The position numbers and the translations under genes were made by a program. The notes below the pieces were generated by a model. The model searched no databases and was not told where the DNA came from. It worked only from the letters and a program-made list of their open reading frames with translations. Shown here piece after piece: positions 35,653-44,137 of a DNA stretch of 64,000 nt (position 1 is the stretch's first letter; the number at the start of each line of letters is the position of its first letter). The stretch is from RH-AL1 sp965198485 (GTDB lineage Bacteria > Pseudomonadota > Alphaproteobacteria > Rhizobiales > Beijerinckiaceae): assembly GCA_965198485.1 (NCBI GenBank), contig CBDAPQ010000007.1, forward strand, positions 88,032 through 152,031, read 5' to 3'.

Positions 35653-36342
35653 CTACAGCTTGGGCACGCCGAGGTGCCAGCGGCGGATCTCGCTGCGCGT
35701 CAGGATCTTGAGCTGGCTGGAGGGCACGGTCTCGGCGGCGGCGATCAGGCCGGGGCTGACGCCCATCTCGCTCGAATAATCCTCGAGGAACGAGCGCATG
35801 TTGCCGTTGTCGAAGCGGCGGTGGCGCAGGATCGTCGTGCCCGAGGCATCCATGCTGTCCTCGTAGACGAACATGCGGTGGATGCCGATTTGGCTTCTCG
35901 CGGGGATCACGCGCTTTCTGGCGCCCATCAAGGCGTAGACGCAGGCCGAGAAGCACTGCGCGTTGGTCATGATCGTGCCGCCCTGGCCGTCGGGATAGAC
36001 CCGCGCCACCACCGCCGCCGCGCCGATCTTGCGCAGCAGCGTGCCAAACTCCATCGAGGCGACCACTCGGCCGCCCGGGGAATCAAGGAAGACGACGGCG
36101 TGAAGGTCGCCGCGGCTGTGGCTCTCGATGAAGTCGAGGAAACGTCCCGGTGTCGCCTGCGTGATCTGCCCTGTCGCGGCGATCACGATCGGGCAATCGG
36201 AACCGCAGGTCTGCGCCTCGCCCAGTCGCACGGCATGAAACGTCATCTCGCCTTCGGCACGGGCAGGGTTTGAGGCGAACAGCGCGGCGGCGCAGGACGC
36301 GGCGAGCAGGGCGAAGACGGGCAGGCGACAATGGCGACGCAT
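35653..36342 (-). CDS. Periplasmic ClpP/SppA-like protein (COG3904 type)
   Basis: 229 aa with a signal peptide (about 29 residues, ending NPARA). The rest has the crotonase-like ClpP fold: VVFLDSPGGRVVASMEFG (oxyanion loop), then CFSACVYALMGARKRV, where the serine in S-A-C-V matches the catalytic position of the family, and SQIGIHR. Four cysteines suggest disulfides. Likely a periplasmic serine protease or an inactive relative; target unknown. Divergent from a small secreted protein gene. Confidence 0.75.
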   Translation of the reverse strand: MRRHCRLPVFALLAASCAAALFASNPARAEGEMTFHAVRLGEAQTCGSDCPIVIAATGQITQATPGRFLDFIESHSRGDLHAVVFLDSPGGRVVASMEFGTLLRKIGAAAVVARVYPDGQGGTIMTNAQCFSACVYALMGARKRVIPARSQIGIHRMFVYEDSMDASGTTILRHRRFDNGNMRSFLEDYSSEMGVSPGLIAAAETVPSSQLKILTRSEIRRWHLGVPKL

Positions 36343-36486
36343 GGGGGCTGTCCCGACGGAGAGGCTGCTGACGAGGATAGACCCCGTCGCCGTCGACGCA
36401 AGCGTCGCCGCGCCCGGCGCCTCGGTAACCCTTCGTTCACCATGCTTGCTCAGTCTCGCGTGACCGCTTCACGAAAAGGTGCGCCC

Positions 36487-36753
36487 TTGCGTCAGCTCTC
36501 GATCATTCTGGTTCTCTGCGCCTTGGCCGTGCCGGCTGCGGCGGCGGATCTCGCCGTGCGCGATCCGCTCGAGCCGGCGCCGCTCGTCGCGCGGCCGGTC
36601 GTGGTGCCGCCGCAGACGGTGCTGGGCCTCAACCTCGTGCCGGTTCCGGGGCTGCGCGTCGGCGGCGCCTTCGTCTACGCACCCGGCCTCAACGGCCCCG
36701 ACGGACCGCCGGCCTATCCGCTGCTCCCTTTCGCGTTCGGCTACGGCTACTGA
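36487..36753 (+). CDS. Small secreted proline/valine-rich protein
   Basis: 88 aa if TTG 36487 is the start, with AAAAGG seven bases upstream; an ATG at 36442 would add 15 residues. Signal peptide MRQLSIILVLCALAVPAAA, then ADLAVRDPLEPAPLVARP and a glycine/proline-rich tail ending FAFGYGY. No known domain. First of three small secreted, low-complexity proteins in a row on the same strand. Confidence 0.6.
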   Translation: MRQLSIILVLCALAVPAAAADLAVRDPLEPAPLVARPVVVPPQTVLGLNLVPVPGLRVGGAFVYAPGLNGPDGPPAYPLLPFAFGYGY

Positions 36754-36820
36754 ACAGGCGCTTCAGCCCTCGTTCAGCCGCACGGCTCCACTCTTTTTCG
36801 ATCGGAGAGGGAGCCAATCC

Positions 36821-37147
36821 ATGCGTCGTTTTCTGCCTACGCTCGTCCTGCCTGCGATCGCCCTGCCCACGCTCGTCACGGCCGGCTTCGGCCTGGCGCT
36901 CGTCGCCGGCCCCGCCTCGGCCGCCGATTTCGATTACGGCTACGCGCCGCCACCGCCCGAGCCCGTCGAGCGCGTCTACGAACGTCCGGTCGTGGTGGAA
37001 CGCCCCATTGTGGTCGAGCGTCCCGTCGTCGTGGCGCGGCCGTTCTACCGTCCATTCTATCGGCCCTACGGCTACTATCGGCCCTACCGCGGCTTCTATC
37101 GGCCGCGTTTCGCCTACGGTCCGCGCCCTTATGGATGGTACCGCTGA
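36821..37147 (+). CDS. Small secreted Tyr/Pro/Val-rich protein
   Basis: 108 aa, ATG 36821 after GGAGAGGGA. Signal peptide to about residue 34 (ASAADFDYGY). The mature part has short repeats of ERPVVVERPIVVERPVVV, then FYRPFYRPYGYYRPYRGFYRP. Such Tyr-Arg-Pro-rich secreted proteins are frequent in Hyphomicrobiales and of unknown role; an envelope or surface location is inference. Confidence 0.65.
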   Translation: MRRFLPTLVLPAIALPTLVTAGFGLALVAGPASAADFDYGYAPPPPEPVERVYERPVVVERPIVVERPVVVARPFYRPFYRPYGYYRPYRGFYRPRFAYGPRPYGWYR

Positions 37148-37172
37148 GCCGATCCCGAGCAAGGTGACCATC

Positions 37173-37541
37173 ATGACGAATCCCGCGGCTGCTGCTCGGG
37201 CGCCGGCCCTGCTCCTCCTGCTCGCGGCCGGCGCGCCCGCCTCGGCGGCTCCGGTGTCCGGCTTTGCCGGTGCAGCCCTCGTGGTGCCGGTCCGCCAGGC
37301 CTGCGACGCCTACGGCCGCTGCTACGAGACCGGCGATCCGGGCTACCGCGACGACGACGCACCGCCGCCGCGGCGACGCTTCGACCGCGACGACGACGCG
37401 AGACCGCCGCCGCCTCGGCGTCGCTACGACCCGGGCGACGACGACCGCTCGCCGCCGCCGCGCCGTTACGATCCGGGCGACGACGACCGCCCACCACCGC
37501 CGCCGCGCCGCCGCTACAGCCCGGACGACGACGACAGGTGA
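37173..37541 (+). CDS. Small secreted Asp/Arg/Pro repeat protein
   Basis: 122 aa, ATG 37173, signal peptide ending ASAAPVSGF. Two cysteines lie in QACDAYGRCYE. From about residue 58 on, four imperfect units of DDDxRxPPPxRRxYDPG alternate acidic, proline and basic runs. Low-complexity, probably disordered; function unknown. The repeat can vary in copy number by slippage. Confidence 0.65.
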   Translation: MTNPAAAARAPALLLLLAAGAPASAAPVSGFAGAALVVPVRQACDAYGRCYETGDPGYRDDDAPPPRRRFDRDDDARPPPPRRRYDPGDDDRSPPPRRYDPGDDDRPPPPPRRRYSPDDDDR

Positions 37542-37638
37542 CCGCTGCGGCTTGCCGCTCCAACGCAAAACGGCCATGGTGCCGGGCAACAAGCGAGGGC
37601 TTCGAACCCTCGCGCCAGCCCAAGGACCGCGTGCGCCC

Positions 37639-39423
37639 ATGCCGTTGAAGCTTTTATCAGCGTCGAGCGCGAGCCTCGCCGCGTTCGTCCTCCTGGTCGC
37701 GGCACCGGCCGCTCAGGCCAAGGAATCCTTCAACTTCTCGACCCCGTTCGAGGTGTCGGACAACCCGGCCGGCAACTACCTGTCTGCGCTGATCGCCGGG
37801 GCCGACCACGACACCATTGCCGCCGCCACCTTCTTTCGCGAGGCGCTGCGCTTCGATCCCAAGAACCCGCAACTGATCGAGCGTGCCTTCGTCGCGGCGC
37901 TCTCCAACGGCAACATGCTCGACGCCTTCACCTTGGCCGATCGGCTCGTGGCGCGCGATCCCAACAACGGGCTCGCCCACCTTGCCCTTGGCGTAAAGCA
38001 GATGCACGTCCACAACTGGTCCGCGGCGCGCGCGCAATTCGCCAAGGGCGGCCCGGCGCAGAGCCGCGACATCACCGCCACGCTGCTCACGGCCTGGAGC
38101 TGGGCCGGGGCCGGCGACCTGCACAAGGCGTTAGAGACCTGCGACCGGCTACGCGACGAAAATTTCGTCGTGTTCCGCGATTTCCACGCCGGGCTGATCG
38201 CCGACATGATGGGTGACAAGGCCGAGGCCGGGCGCCGCTTTGCTTCCGCCTACGCCGGCGACAAGAACACGCTGCGCCTGATCGATGCCTACGGCCGCTT
38301 CCTTTCGCGCAACGGCGACAAGGACGCCGCGCTCAAGGTCTACGCCGACTTCGACAACATCCTGCCCAACCACCCCATCATCAACGCCGCTGTGGCCGAG
38401 CTGAAGGCCGGCAGGACGCTGGAGCCGCTGGTCAAGACGGCCGAGCAGGGCGGCGCCGAGGTCCTTTACGGGCTGGGCTCGGCGGGCGGCCGCCAGGGCG
38501 ACGAGATCGCCGCCATGGTCTACCTGCGGCTCTCGCTCTATCTCGCGCCCAAGAACGCGCTGACGCAGATCACGCTGGCTGACATCTACGACCGCCTTCA
38601 CCAGAACGAGCAGGGGATCGCCGTCTACGAGGGCGTGCCGGAAGGCAGCGTGCTGCGCACCACGGCCGACATCCAGATCGCCCAACTCCTCGACAACCTC
38701 GGCAAGAAGCAGGAGAGCGCCGACTATCTCTTACACATTGTCGCCGACCATCCCGACGACGAGGATGCGCTGCTCGCGCTCGGCAATGCCCAGCGCGGCG
38801 ACAAGAAATACGCCGAGGCGGTCGACACCTACTCCAAGGCTCTCGCCGCCTCGAAGAAGCCCGAGAAGGTCGAGTGGCCGCTGTACTACTTCCGCGGCAT
38901 CTCCTACGAGCGCGAGCAGAAGTGGGACAAAGCCGTCGCCGATTTCCGCAAGGCGCTCGAGCTCTTCCCCGACCAGCCGCTCGTGCTGAACTATCTCGGC
39001 TACAGCTGGGTCGATCGCGGGCAGAACTTGGACGAAGCCTTTAAGATGCTGCACAAGGCGGTCGAGCTTCGCCCGTCCGACGGCTACATCGTCGATAGCC
39101 TGGGCTGGGGCTATTACAAGCTCGGCAAGTACGACGAGGCGGTCAAGGAGCTGGAGCGGGCGATCGACCTCAAGCCGGGCGACCCGACCATCAACGACCA
39201 TCTCGGTGATGCCTACTGGCGGGTCGGCCGCAAGCTCGACGCGCATTTTCAGTGGAACCACGCCCGCGACCTCGAGCCCGAGCCGGAAGACAAGGCCAAG
39301 ATCCTCGAGAAGATCGCGCACGGCCTCCCCGACGTGAAGGCCCCCGAGGCGGCCGACGCCAAGGACAAGACCGCGCCGGCTTCGAGCGGCGACGACGCCG
39401 GACTCAAGAAGGACGGCGGTTGA
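37639..39423 (+). CDS. Periplasmic tetratricopeptide repeat protein
   Basis: 594 aa from ATG 37639 with a signal peptide (MPLKLLSASSASLAAFVLLVAAPAAQA starts it). The mature chain is a string of TPR units; the clearest are EALRFDPKNPQLIERAFVAA, KAVADFRKALELFPDQPLVL, KAVELRPSDGYIVDSLGWGY and ELERAIDLKPGDPTINDHLG. The C-terminal 40 residues are lysine/aspartate-rich. TPR arrays bind other proteins; role here unknown. ispE follows on the same strand, a neighbourhood I recall from other Hyphomicrobiales. Confidence 0.85.
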   Translation: MPLKLLSASSASLAAFVLLVAAPAAQAKESFNFSTPFEVSDNPAGNYLSALIAGADHDTIAAATFFREALRFDPKNPQLIERAFVAALSNGNMLDAFTLADRLVARDPNNGLAHLALGVKQMHVHNWSAARAQFAKGGPAQSRDITATLLTAWSWAGAGDLHKALETCDRLRDENFVVFRDFHAGLIADMMGDKAEAGRRFASAYAGDKNTLRLIDAYGRFLSRNGDKDAALKVYADFDNILPNHPIINAAVAELKAGRTLEPLVKTAEQGGAEVLYGLGSAGGRQGDEIAAMVYLRLSLYLAPKNALTQITLADIYDRLHQNEQGIAVYEGVPEGSVLRTTADIQIAQLLDNLGKKQESADYLLHIVADHPDDEDALLALGNAQRGDKKYAEAVDTYSKALAASKKPEKVEWPLYYFRGISYEREQKWDKAVADFRKALELFPDQPLVLNYLGYSWVDRGQNLDEAFKMLHKAVELRPSDGYIVDSLGWGYYKLGKYDEAVKELERAIDLKPGDPTINDHLGDAYWRVGRKLDAHFQWNHARDLEPEPEDKAKILEKIAHGLPDVKAPEAADAKDKTAPASSGDDAGLKKDGG

Positions 39424-39804
39424 GGCGTTTCTCCAGGAGAGGTGGGATAGCGCCTGGCGCTTGTCTTGGCCAGGATGTCACTCCGGGGCGGCGTCGCCGA
39501 GCCCGGACCGGTGATCGTCACCCTCGCCGGCGAAGCTCGCCGGTTCCGGACCTCCGCTCCCCTCCTTGGGACTTACACGTCGACAGATGCACGCTGCGCC
39601 GTCGTGCCGGGACATCGGAGGCGGGCGGGGTCCATGACAACGCGGCGGGCCGCTTCGTCCGCGCCTTCTTCGTTCGGCTTGGTTGTCCTGGGTTCCGGGC
39701 TCTCGCCTGCGGCCAGCCTCGGAAAGACGGGCGCGCCTCCTGTCCAAATGTGTGAATACAGTAGCCGCTCCGCTGGCGTCCGAACTTTTCACAAGCCAAA
39801 CCCG
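39424..39804. other. Intergenic region before ispE
   Basis: 381 bp. An open frame in phase with ispE runs through it but has no recognisable content and no good start, so I treat it as non-coding. It contains the 15-base motif GCTCGCCGGTTCCGG at 39535-39549 shared with 35605-35619, inside an imperfect inverted repeat. The AT-richer end (39750-39800) probably holds the ispE promoter. Confidence 0.5.
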
Positions 39805-40674
39805 ATGCTCCTCGTCGAACGGGCTCCCGCCAAGATCAACCTGACCCTGCACATCGTCGGGCGTCGTGCCGACGGCTGGCACGAACTTGAGAGCCTGGTG
39901 GTGTTCACCCGCAGCGGCGACACGCTCGCTCTCGAGCCCGGCCCGGCGCTGGATCTCGTCGTCAGCGGCCCGACGGCGGGCGCGGCTGGCGCCACCGACG
40001 ACAACCTCGTGCTACGCGCGGCCCGCGCGCTCGCGGCCCGCGTGCCGGGGCTCCGGCTCGGCGCCTTCACGCTCACCAAGCGCCTGCCCGTGGCGGCGGG
40101 GATCGGCGGCGGCTCCTCGGATGCCGCCGCGGCGCTGCGGCTGCTCGCGCGCGCCAACACGATCGCGATCGACGATCCCCGCGTGGTCGAGGCCGCGTCC
40201 GTGACTGGCGCCGACATCCCGGTGTGCCTCGCCGCTACCGCGCGGATGATGCACGGCGTCGGCGACGAACTGGGGCCTCGGCTGGCTTTACCGCCGCTGC
40301 CCGCGCTGGTGGTCAACCCCGGCGTGCCGCTGGAGACGAAGTCGGTGTTCGCCCGCATGGGGCTCGAACCCGGCTGGACCAACATGGCCTCGAAGCATAC
40401 CACGCTCTCGGGCGGCGAGCCGGCCGATGACGTCTTCGCCGCGCTCAAGCGCGGGCGCAACGACATGGAGGATGCCGCCTGCGTGCTGGCTCCGATCGTC
40501 TCGGACGTCCTCGCCGTGCTCGGCGCCGCGCGCGGTTGCCGGCTCGCCCGCATGTCCGGCTCCGGCGCCACCTGCTTCGGCCTGTTCACGGATTGCCGCG
40601 CGGTCTCCCGCGCCCGACAGGCCATCGCCAAGGTCCATCCCGGCTGGTGGGCCAAGGCCGCGATGCTGGGCTGA
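39805..40674 (+). CDS. ispE: 4-diphosphocytidyl-2-C-methyl-D-erythritol kinase
   Basis: 289 aa from ATG 39805. GHMP kinase: RAPAKINLTLHIVGRRADGWHEL at the start holds the catalytic Lys and substrate site, LPVAAGIGGGSSDAAAAL is the ATP loop, and RMSGSGATCFGLF is the third GHMP motif. It phosphorylates CDP-methylerythritol in the MEP isoprenoid pathway. Cytosolic. ATG is followed by the canonical LLVERAPAKIN, which settles the start. Confidence 0.95.
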   Translation: MLLVERAPAKINLTLHIVGRRADGWHELESLVVFTRSGDTLALEPGPALDLVVSGPTAGAAGATDDNLVLRAARALAARVPGLRLGAFTLTKRLPVAAGIGGGSSDAAAALRLLARANTIAIDDPRVVEAASVTGADIPVCLAATARMMHGVGDELGPRLALPPLPALVVNPGVPLETKSVFARMGLEPGWTNMASKHTTLSGGEPADDVFAALKRGRNDMEDAACVLAPIVSDVLAVLGAARGCRLARMSGSGATCFGLFTDCRAVSRARQAIAKVHPGWWAKAAMLG

Positions 40675-41004
40675 GCGGGGTCGAGGCCGGCAATTTACGA
40701 CGACTTGACCCTAATGCGAACAGAATGTGACAATGGCGCGCGGCAATTGTGTCTTTGTGGCCACGGTCTCGTATGATGATCGCAGCGGATGAAAGTGGGC
40801 ACGCGATGGCCCCTCGCGACGTCAGGGCTTAAGATCCTGTAAAGGCTATCTCTTTTCGCTTGGCTTCGTCCGAACCTTATATCCGGGAGCAAAGGGTTCC
40901 CCCGCTGTGAGGCGATTATGTCATCCCCCTGGCGCGGTCGTGGCGCTATAGCGGTGGGGATGGCAGCGACTGGGGGCAGTCGCCTGACGTTTCTGGGGGA
41001 TACA
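40675..41004 (+). promoter_or_regulatory. Long leader of the porin-like gene
   Basis: 330 bp without a gene. A possible promoter is TTGACC (40705-40710), 18 bases, then GACAAT. If used, the transcript has an untranslated leader of over 250 nt, which is long and could carry regulation. An in-frame ATG at 40918 would extend the porin by 29 residues but destroys the signal peptide. Confidence 0.35.
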
Positions 41005-42741
41005 GTGACAGGAAATCGCTTCCGCAAGTACACGGCGGGCTTCGCGGCCACGCTTCTGCTAACCGTTTCGGCTTCGGCGCTACACGCCGAGACCTCGAAC
41101 AACGAGCTCGCGAAAGAGATCGCTGAACTGAAGGCTCAGATCCGCGCCATGAAGGGCGCGATCTCGCAGAACCGCGCCGAGAGCCGCAAGGCCGTCCGTG
41201 TCGCCCGCACTCCCGAGAAGGGCTACGTGCTGCCGCCGCCGAGCCCGCTCACCGTCATCCCGCCGGGCGCAACCCCGGTGTTCGTCACCGCCGACAAGAA
41301 GATGCAGTTCGGCGCGCTCACCATCACCCCCGGCGGCTTCATCTCGATGGAAACGGCCAACCGCACCCGCTCCGAGCAGGCCGGCCTGACCAGCGCTTTC
41401 GGCGGCGTTCCGACCAACAACAACGTGGCCGCTCACGTCGCCGAGAGCCGCTTCGAAGCGCGCCAGACTCGTCCGGCGCTGTTGATCGAGGCGCCGATCA
41501 CGCCTAACTACCTAGTCTCAGGCTACGCCGAGCTCGACTTCCTCGGCGCCGGCACGACCTCGAACTACAACCAGACCGACAGCTACGTGCCGCGTATCCG
41601 TCACCTCTACGCGACCCTCGACAACAGTGATTACGGCATGCACGTGCTGGCCGGCCAGGAATGGTCGCTGGTTACGCTGAATTCGAAAGGCATCACGCCA
41701 CGTAACGAAGTGACGCCGCCACAGATCGATCCGGCGTATATTCCTGGCTTCGAATACGCCCGCCTTCCGCAGATCCGTCTGACCAAGGACTTCAACAAGA
41801 AGCTTTGGCTGGCGGTCAGCTTGGAGCAGGGCGGCTCCGCCAACCTCAACGGTTGTGGCACGACCGTGAGCAACACCGGCGCAGCGATCGCTGCCAATAG
41901 CGTCAACGTGCTGGGTGGCGTCAATCAGACCGCGACCTGCCAGACAGCGACTGGCGCACCGAACCTCGGACAGGGCGGTCTCAATGAGAACCTGACCTTC
42001 AACAAGATCCCTGACGTTCTCGCCAAGGCCGCCTATGAGGCGCGCTTCGCAGATCGCGACATCCATCTCGAAGTCACGGGTATCTATCGCGACATCTACA
42101 ACAACACGAACGTCGGCGTCGCGACCGCAACGACCGGTTACCCGTTCTCCACGAACCACGACACGACCGGCTACGGTATCGGTGCCGGTTTCATTGCGCC
42201 CATCCTGCCCAAGCGCCTCGATTTCCAGGCCCAGGGCCTGGTCGGTCGCGGTCTCGGCCGCTATGCCTCGACGAACGGTCTGCCTGACGCCACCATCGAG
42301 GCCGACGGCCGGCTGCACGCCGTCGGCGCGGCCAGCGCTCTGGCCGGCGTCATAGCCCACATCACCCCCTCGATTGACCTCTACGGCTTCGCCGGCTTCG
42401 AGCAGGTCAACCGGACCTTCTCGACTGCAAGCGCCGGCGGTGTGACGGTTGGCTATGGGGCGACGGGTGGTGTGAACAACTACGGTTGCAACGTCGAAGG
42501 CGGCACCTGTCAAGGTGCTACCCACCGTGTGGTGCAGTTCACTGGCGGATTGTGGGACAAGCTCTACAAGGGTTCTTTTGGCGAGGTCCGCGTCGGCGTC
42601 CAGTACTCCTACACCGAGCGCTTCTTGTTCGCCGGCACTTCGAACGCCAACGGCATCGCCACGGCCGCCGCGCCGCTGGTCGCCGCCCGCGCCAACGAAA
42701 ACACCATCCTGACCTCGTTCCGCTACTACCCCTTCCAGTAA
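41005..42741 (+). CDS. Outer membrane porin-like protein with N-terminal coiled coil
   Basis: 578 aa from GTG 41005, preceded by GGGGGA. Signal peptide ends SASALHA. A short coiled coil (NNELAKEIAELKAQIRAMKG) and a proline-rich linker come before a long beta-rich region with alternating hydrophobics and a C-terminal Phe (TSFRYYPFQ), as expected of a barrel. The layout recalls trimeric DcaP-like porins, but I do not recognise a close family. Two cysteine pairs (NGCGTT...TATCQT, YGCNVEGGTCQ) are probably in surface loops. Transport substrate unknown. Confidence 0.72.
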   Translation: MTGNRFRKYTAGFAATLLLTVSASALHAETSNNELAKEIAELKAQIRAMKGAISQNRAESRKAVRVARTPEKGYVLPPPSPLTVIPPGATPVFVTADKKMQFGALTITPGGFISMETANRTRSEQAGLTSAFGGVPTNNNVAAHVAESRFEARQTRPALLIEAPITPNYLVSGYAELDFLGAGTTSNYNQTDSYVPRIRHLYATLDNSDYGMHVLAGQEWSLVTLNSKGITPRNEVTPPQIDPAYIPGFEYARLPQIRLTKDFNKKLWLAVSLEQGGSANLNGCGTTVSNTGAAIAANSVNVLGGVNQTATCQTATGAPNLGQGGLNENLTFNKIPDVLAKAAYEARFADRDIHLEVTGIYRDIYNNTNVGVATATTGYPFSTNHDTTGYGIGAGFIAPILPKRLDFQAQGLVGRGLGRYASTNGLPDATIEADGRLHAVGAASALAGVIAHITPSIDLYGFAGFEQVNRTFSTASAGGVTVGYGATGGVNNYGCNVEGGTCQGATHRVVQFTGGLWDKLYKGSFGEVRVGVQYSYTERFLFAGTSNANGIATAAAPLVAARANENTILTSFRYYPFQ

Positions 42742-42779
42742 GGCGATTCGCTGGTCCGGTGACGGGCTGGAGGTTCAAG

Positions 42780-42813
42780 AAAAGGCCGCGAAGCTTCTGC
42801 TTTGCGGCCTTTT
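42780..42813. terminator. Bidirectional Rho-independent terminator
   Basis: Stem of 15 bp with one G-U pair (42780-42794 with 42799-42813) and a 4-nt loop. AAAA on the left and TTTT on the right give U-tracts in both directions. It serves the porin gene and the convergent small gene at 42834. Confidence 0.88.
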
Positions 42814-42833
42814 CTTTGGTCCGCCTCCGGCTC

Positions 42834-43193
42834 TTACGAACCGTCGAAGCCGGGCGGGCCGCCGACCGGACCGCCGGTCGCGGTCTCCTTGGCGTCGGGC
42901 GCCAGCTCGAGGGTCATGCCCGGCTCGCCGGCCGCACGCACTGTCGCGTTCAGCACGGCGCTGCCCGGGCCGTTGTAGTTGGCGTAAGGGTTGACCTGCC
43001 CGCTGCCGAGCGGCTCCTGGCTGGCGTGGACCACGCGCTCGTCGTAGGCGCGGCCACGCCCATGACGAGCGGCGGTAGCCGTGCCGTAACCGTGATGCAT
43101 GGCGTAGCCGTGATGGTGGTGAAACGAGGCCGCCGCGACGGGCGTGCACAGGCCCAGAGCCGCCGCTCCGGCCAAGAAATACAAGCGCGTCAT
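42834..43193 (-). CDS. Small secreted His/Gly-rich protein
   Basis: 119 aa from ATG 43193. Signal peptide MTRLYFLAGAAALGLCTPVAA, then a histidine-rich start (SFHHHHGYAMHHGYG) and a mature part ending PVGGPPGFDGS. The His cluster could bind metal, but this is inference. No known domain. ATG has AAGGAA nine bases upstream. Confidence 0.65.
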   Translation of the reverse strand: MTRLYFLAGAAALGLCTPVAAASFHHHHGYAMHHGYGTATAARHGRGRAYDERVVHASQEPLGSGQVNPYANYNGPGSAVLNATVRAAGEPGMTLELAPDAKETATGGPVGGPPGFDGS

Positions 43194-43435
43194 GGCATGT
43201 CGTTCCTTCTTCGTCGTCTGCAAGACATGGGTGCGAACCGAACAGAGAAGGCGAGACATCTCGCCTCGCGCCCCACGACCATCTCTCTCTTCGGCACGAC
43301 GGCATCGCGAGAACAGGTGCGGCGGCCTGCTCGTTCCGCCGGGTGGCGTCCGTTCGGGATAAGGATCGGCGCTGTTGACACGATCGTGAGCGCGCGCGAG
43401 CCCAGGAGAGCGAGAGGCGGGCGGAGCGGTGCTGG

Positions 43436-44137
43436 GTGGGCGACAGGGATGCGACCGATGGCGGGATCTTCCTCTACGAGGATGACGACGCGCTCGCCGG
43501 CGAGATCGTCGCCGCCTTCGCGCAGGAGCGCCAGGCCGTGGCGCGCCTCGTCGACGAGGACGCGTTGCTGGCGATGCTGCTCGCAGGGGGCGCCGCCGTC
43601 CTGATCCTCGACCGACTGGTGTGGGGCCGCGACAGCCTCGACCTTCTCGCCGGCATGCGCGCGAACGGCGACAAGACCCCGGTGCTGGTCGTGTCCTCGC
43701 TGGTGAGCGTCGACGACCGTATCCGCGGCCTGAAGGCCGGTGGCGACGACTACCTCGTGAAGCCCTTCGCCATGGGCGAGCTGATCGCCCGCGTCGAGGC
43801 GCTGCGGCGGCGCGCGGGATCCGAGCCGCGCTCGAAGCTCGCCGCGGGCCCGCTCGTCATGGACCTGATCGCGCGGACCGTGACGCGCGAGGGTCGGATC
43901 ATCGCCCTCCTGCCGCGCGAGTTCGCTCTGCTCGAGTACCTCATGCGCCACGCCGGGACGGTGGTGACGCGCGCGATGCTGCTCGAGGACGTGTGGCACT
44001 ACCGGCTGACGACGCACACCAACGTCGTCGACGTCCACGTCGGCAACCTGCGCCGCAAGATCGAGGCCGAGGGCGGCCCGCGCCTCATCGCCAGCGTGCG
44101 CGGCCTCGGCTTCCGGCTGGAGGTCGGGGAGCCATGA
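43436..44137 (+). CDS. OmpR/PhoB-family response regulator
   Basis: 233 aa from GTG 43436 with GGAG eight bases upstream. Receiver domain: acidic cluster YEDDD (14-18), phospho-acceptor Asp59 in LILDRLVW, Lys109 in YLVKPF. The C-terminal winged helix has LLPREFALLEYLMRHAG and NVVDVHVGNLRRKIE, typical of OmpR. Stop overlaps the kinase ATG (ATGA). Probably controls the RND efflux genes downstream. Confidence 0.92.
   Translation: MGDRDATDGGIFLYEDDDALAGEIVAAFAQERQAVARLVDEDALLAMLLAGGAAVLILDRLVWGRDSLDLLAGMRANGDKTPVLVVSSLVSVDDRIRGLKAGGDDYLVKPFAMGELIARVEALRRRAGSEPRSKLAAGPLVMDLIARTVTREGRIIALLPREFALLEYLMRHAGTVVTRAMLLEDVWHYRLTTHTNVVDVHVGNLRRKIEAEGGPRLIASVRGLGFRLEVGEP

Noticed and set aside
36497..37538. 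CRISPR array in the repeat-rich region
   Set aside because: The repeats are in-frame protein repeats of low complexity without regular spacers; no cas gene is present.
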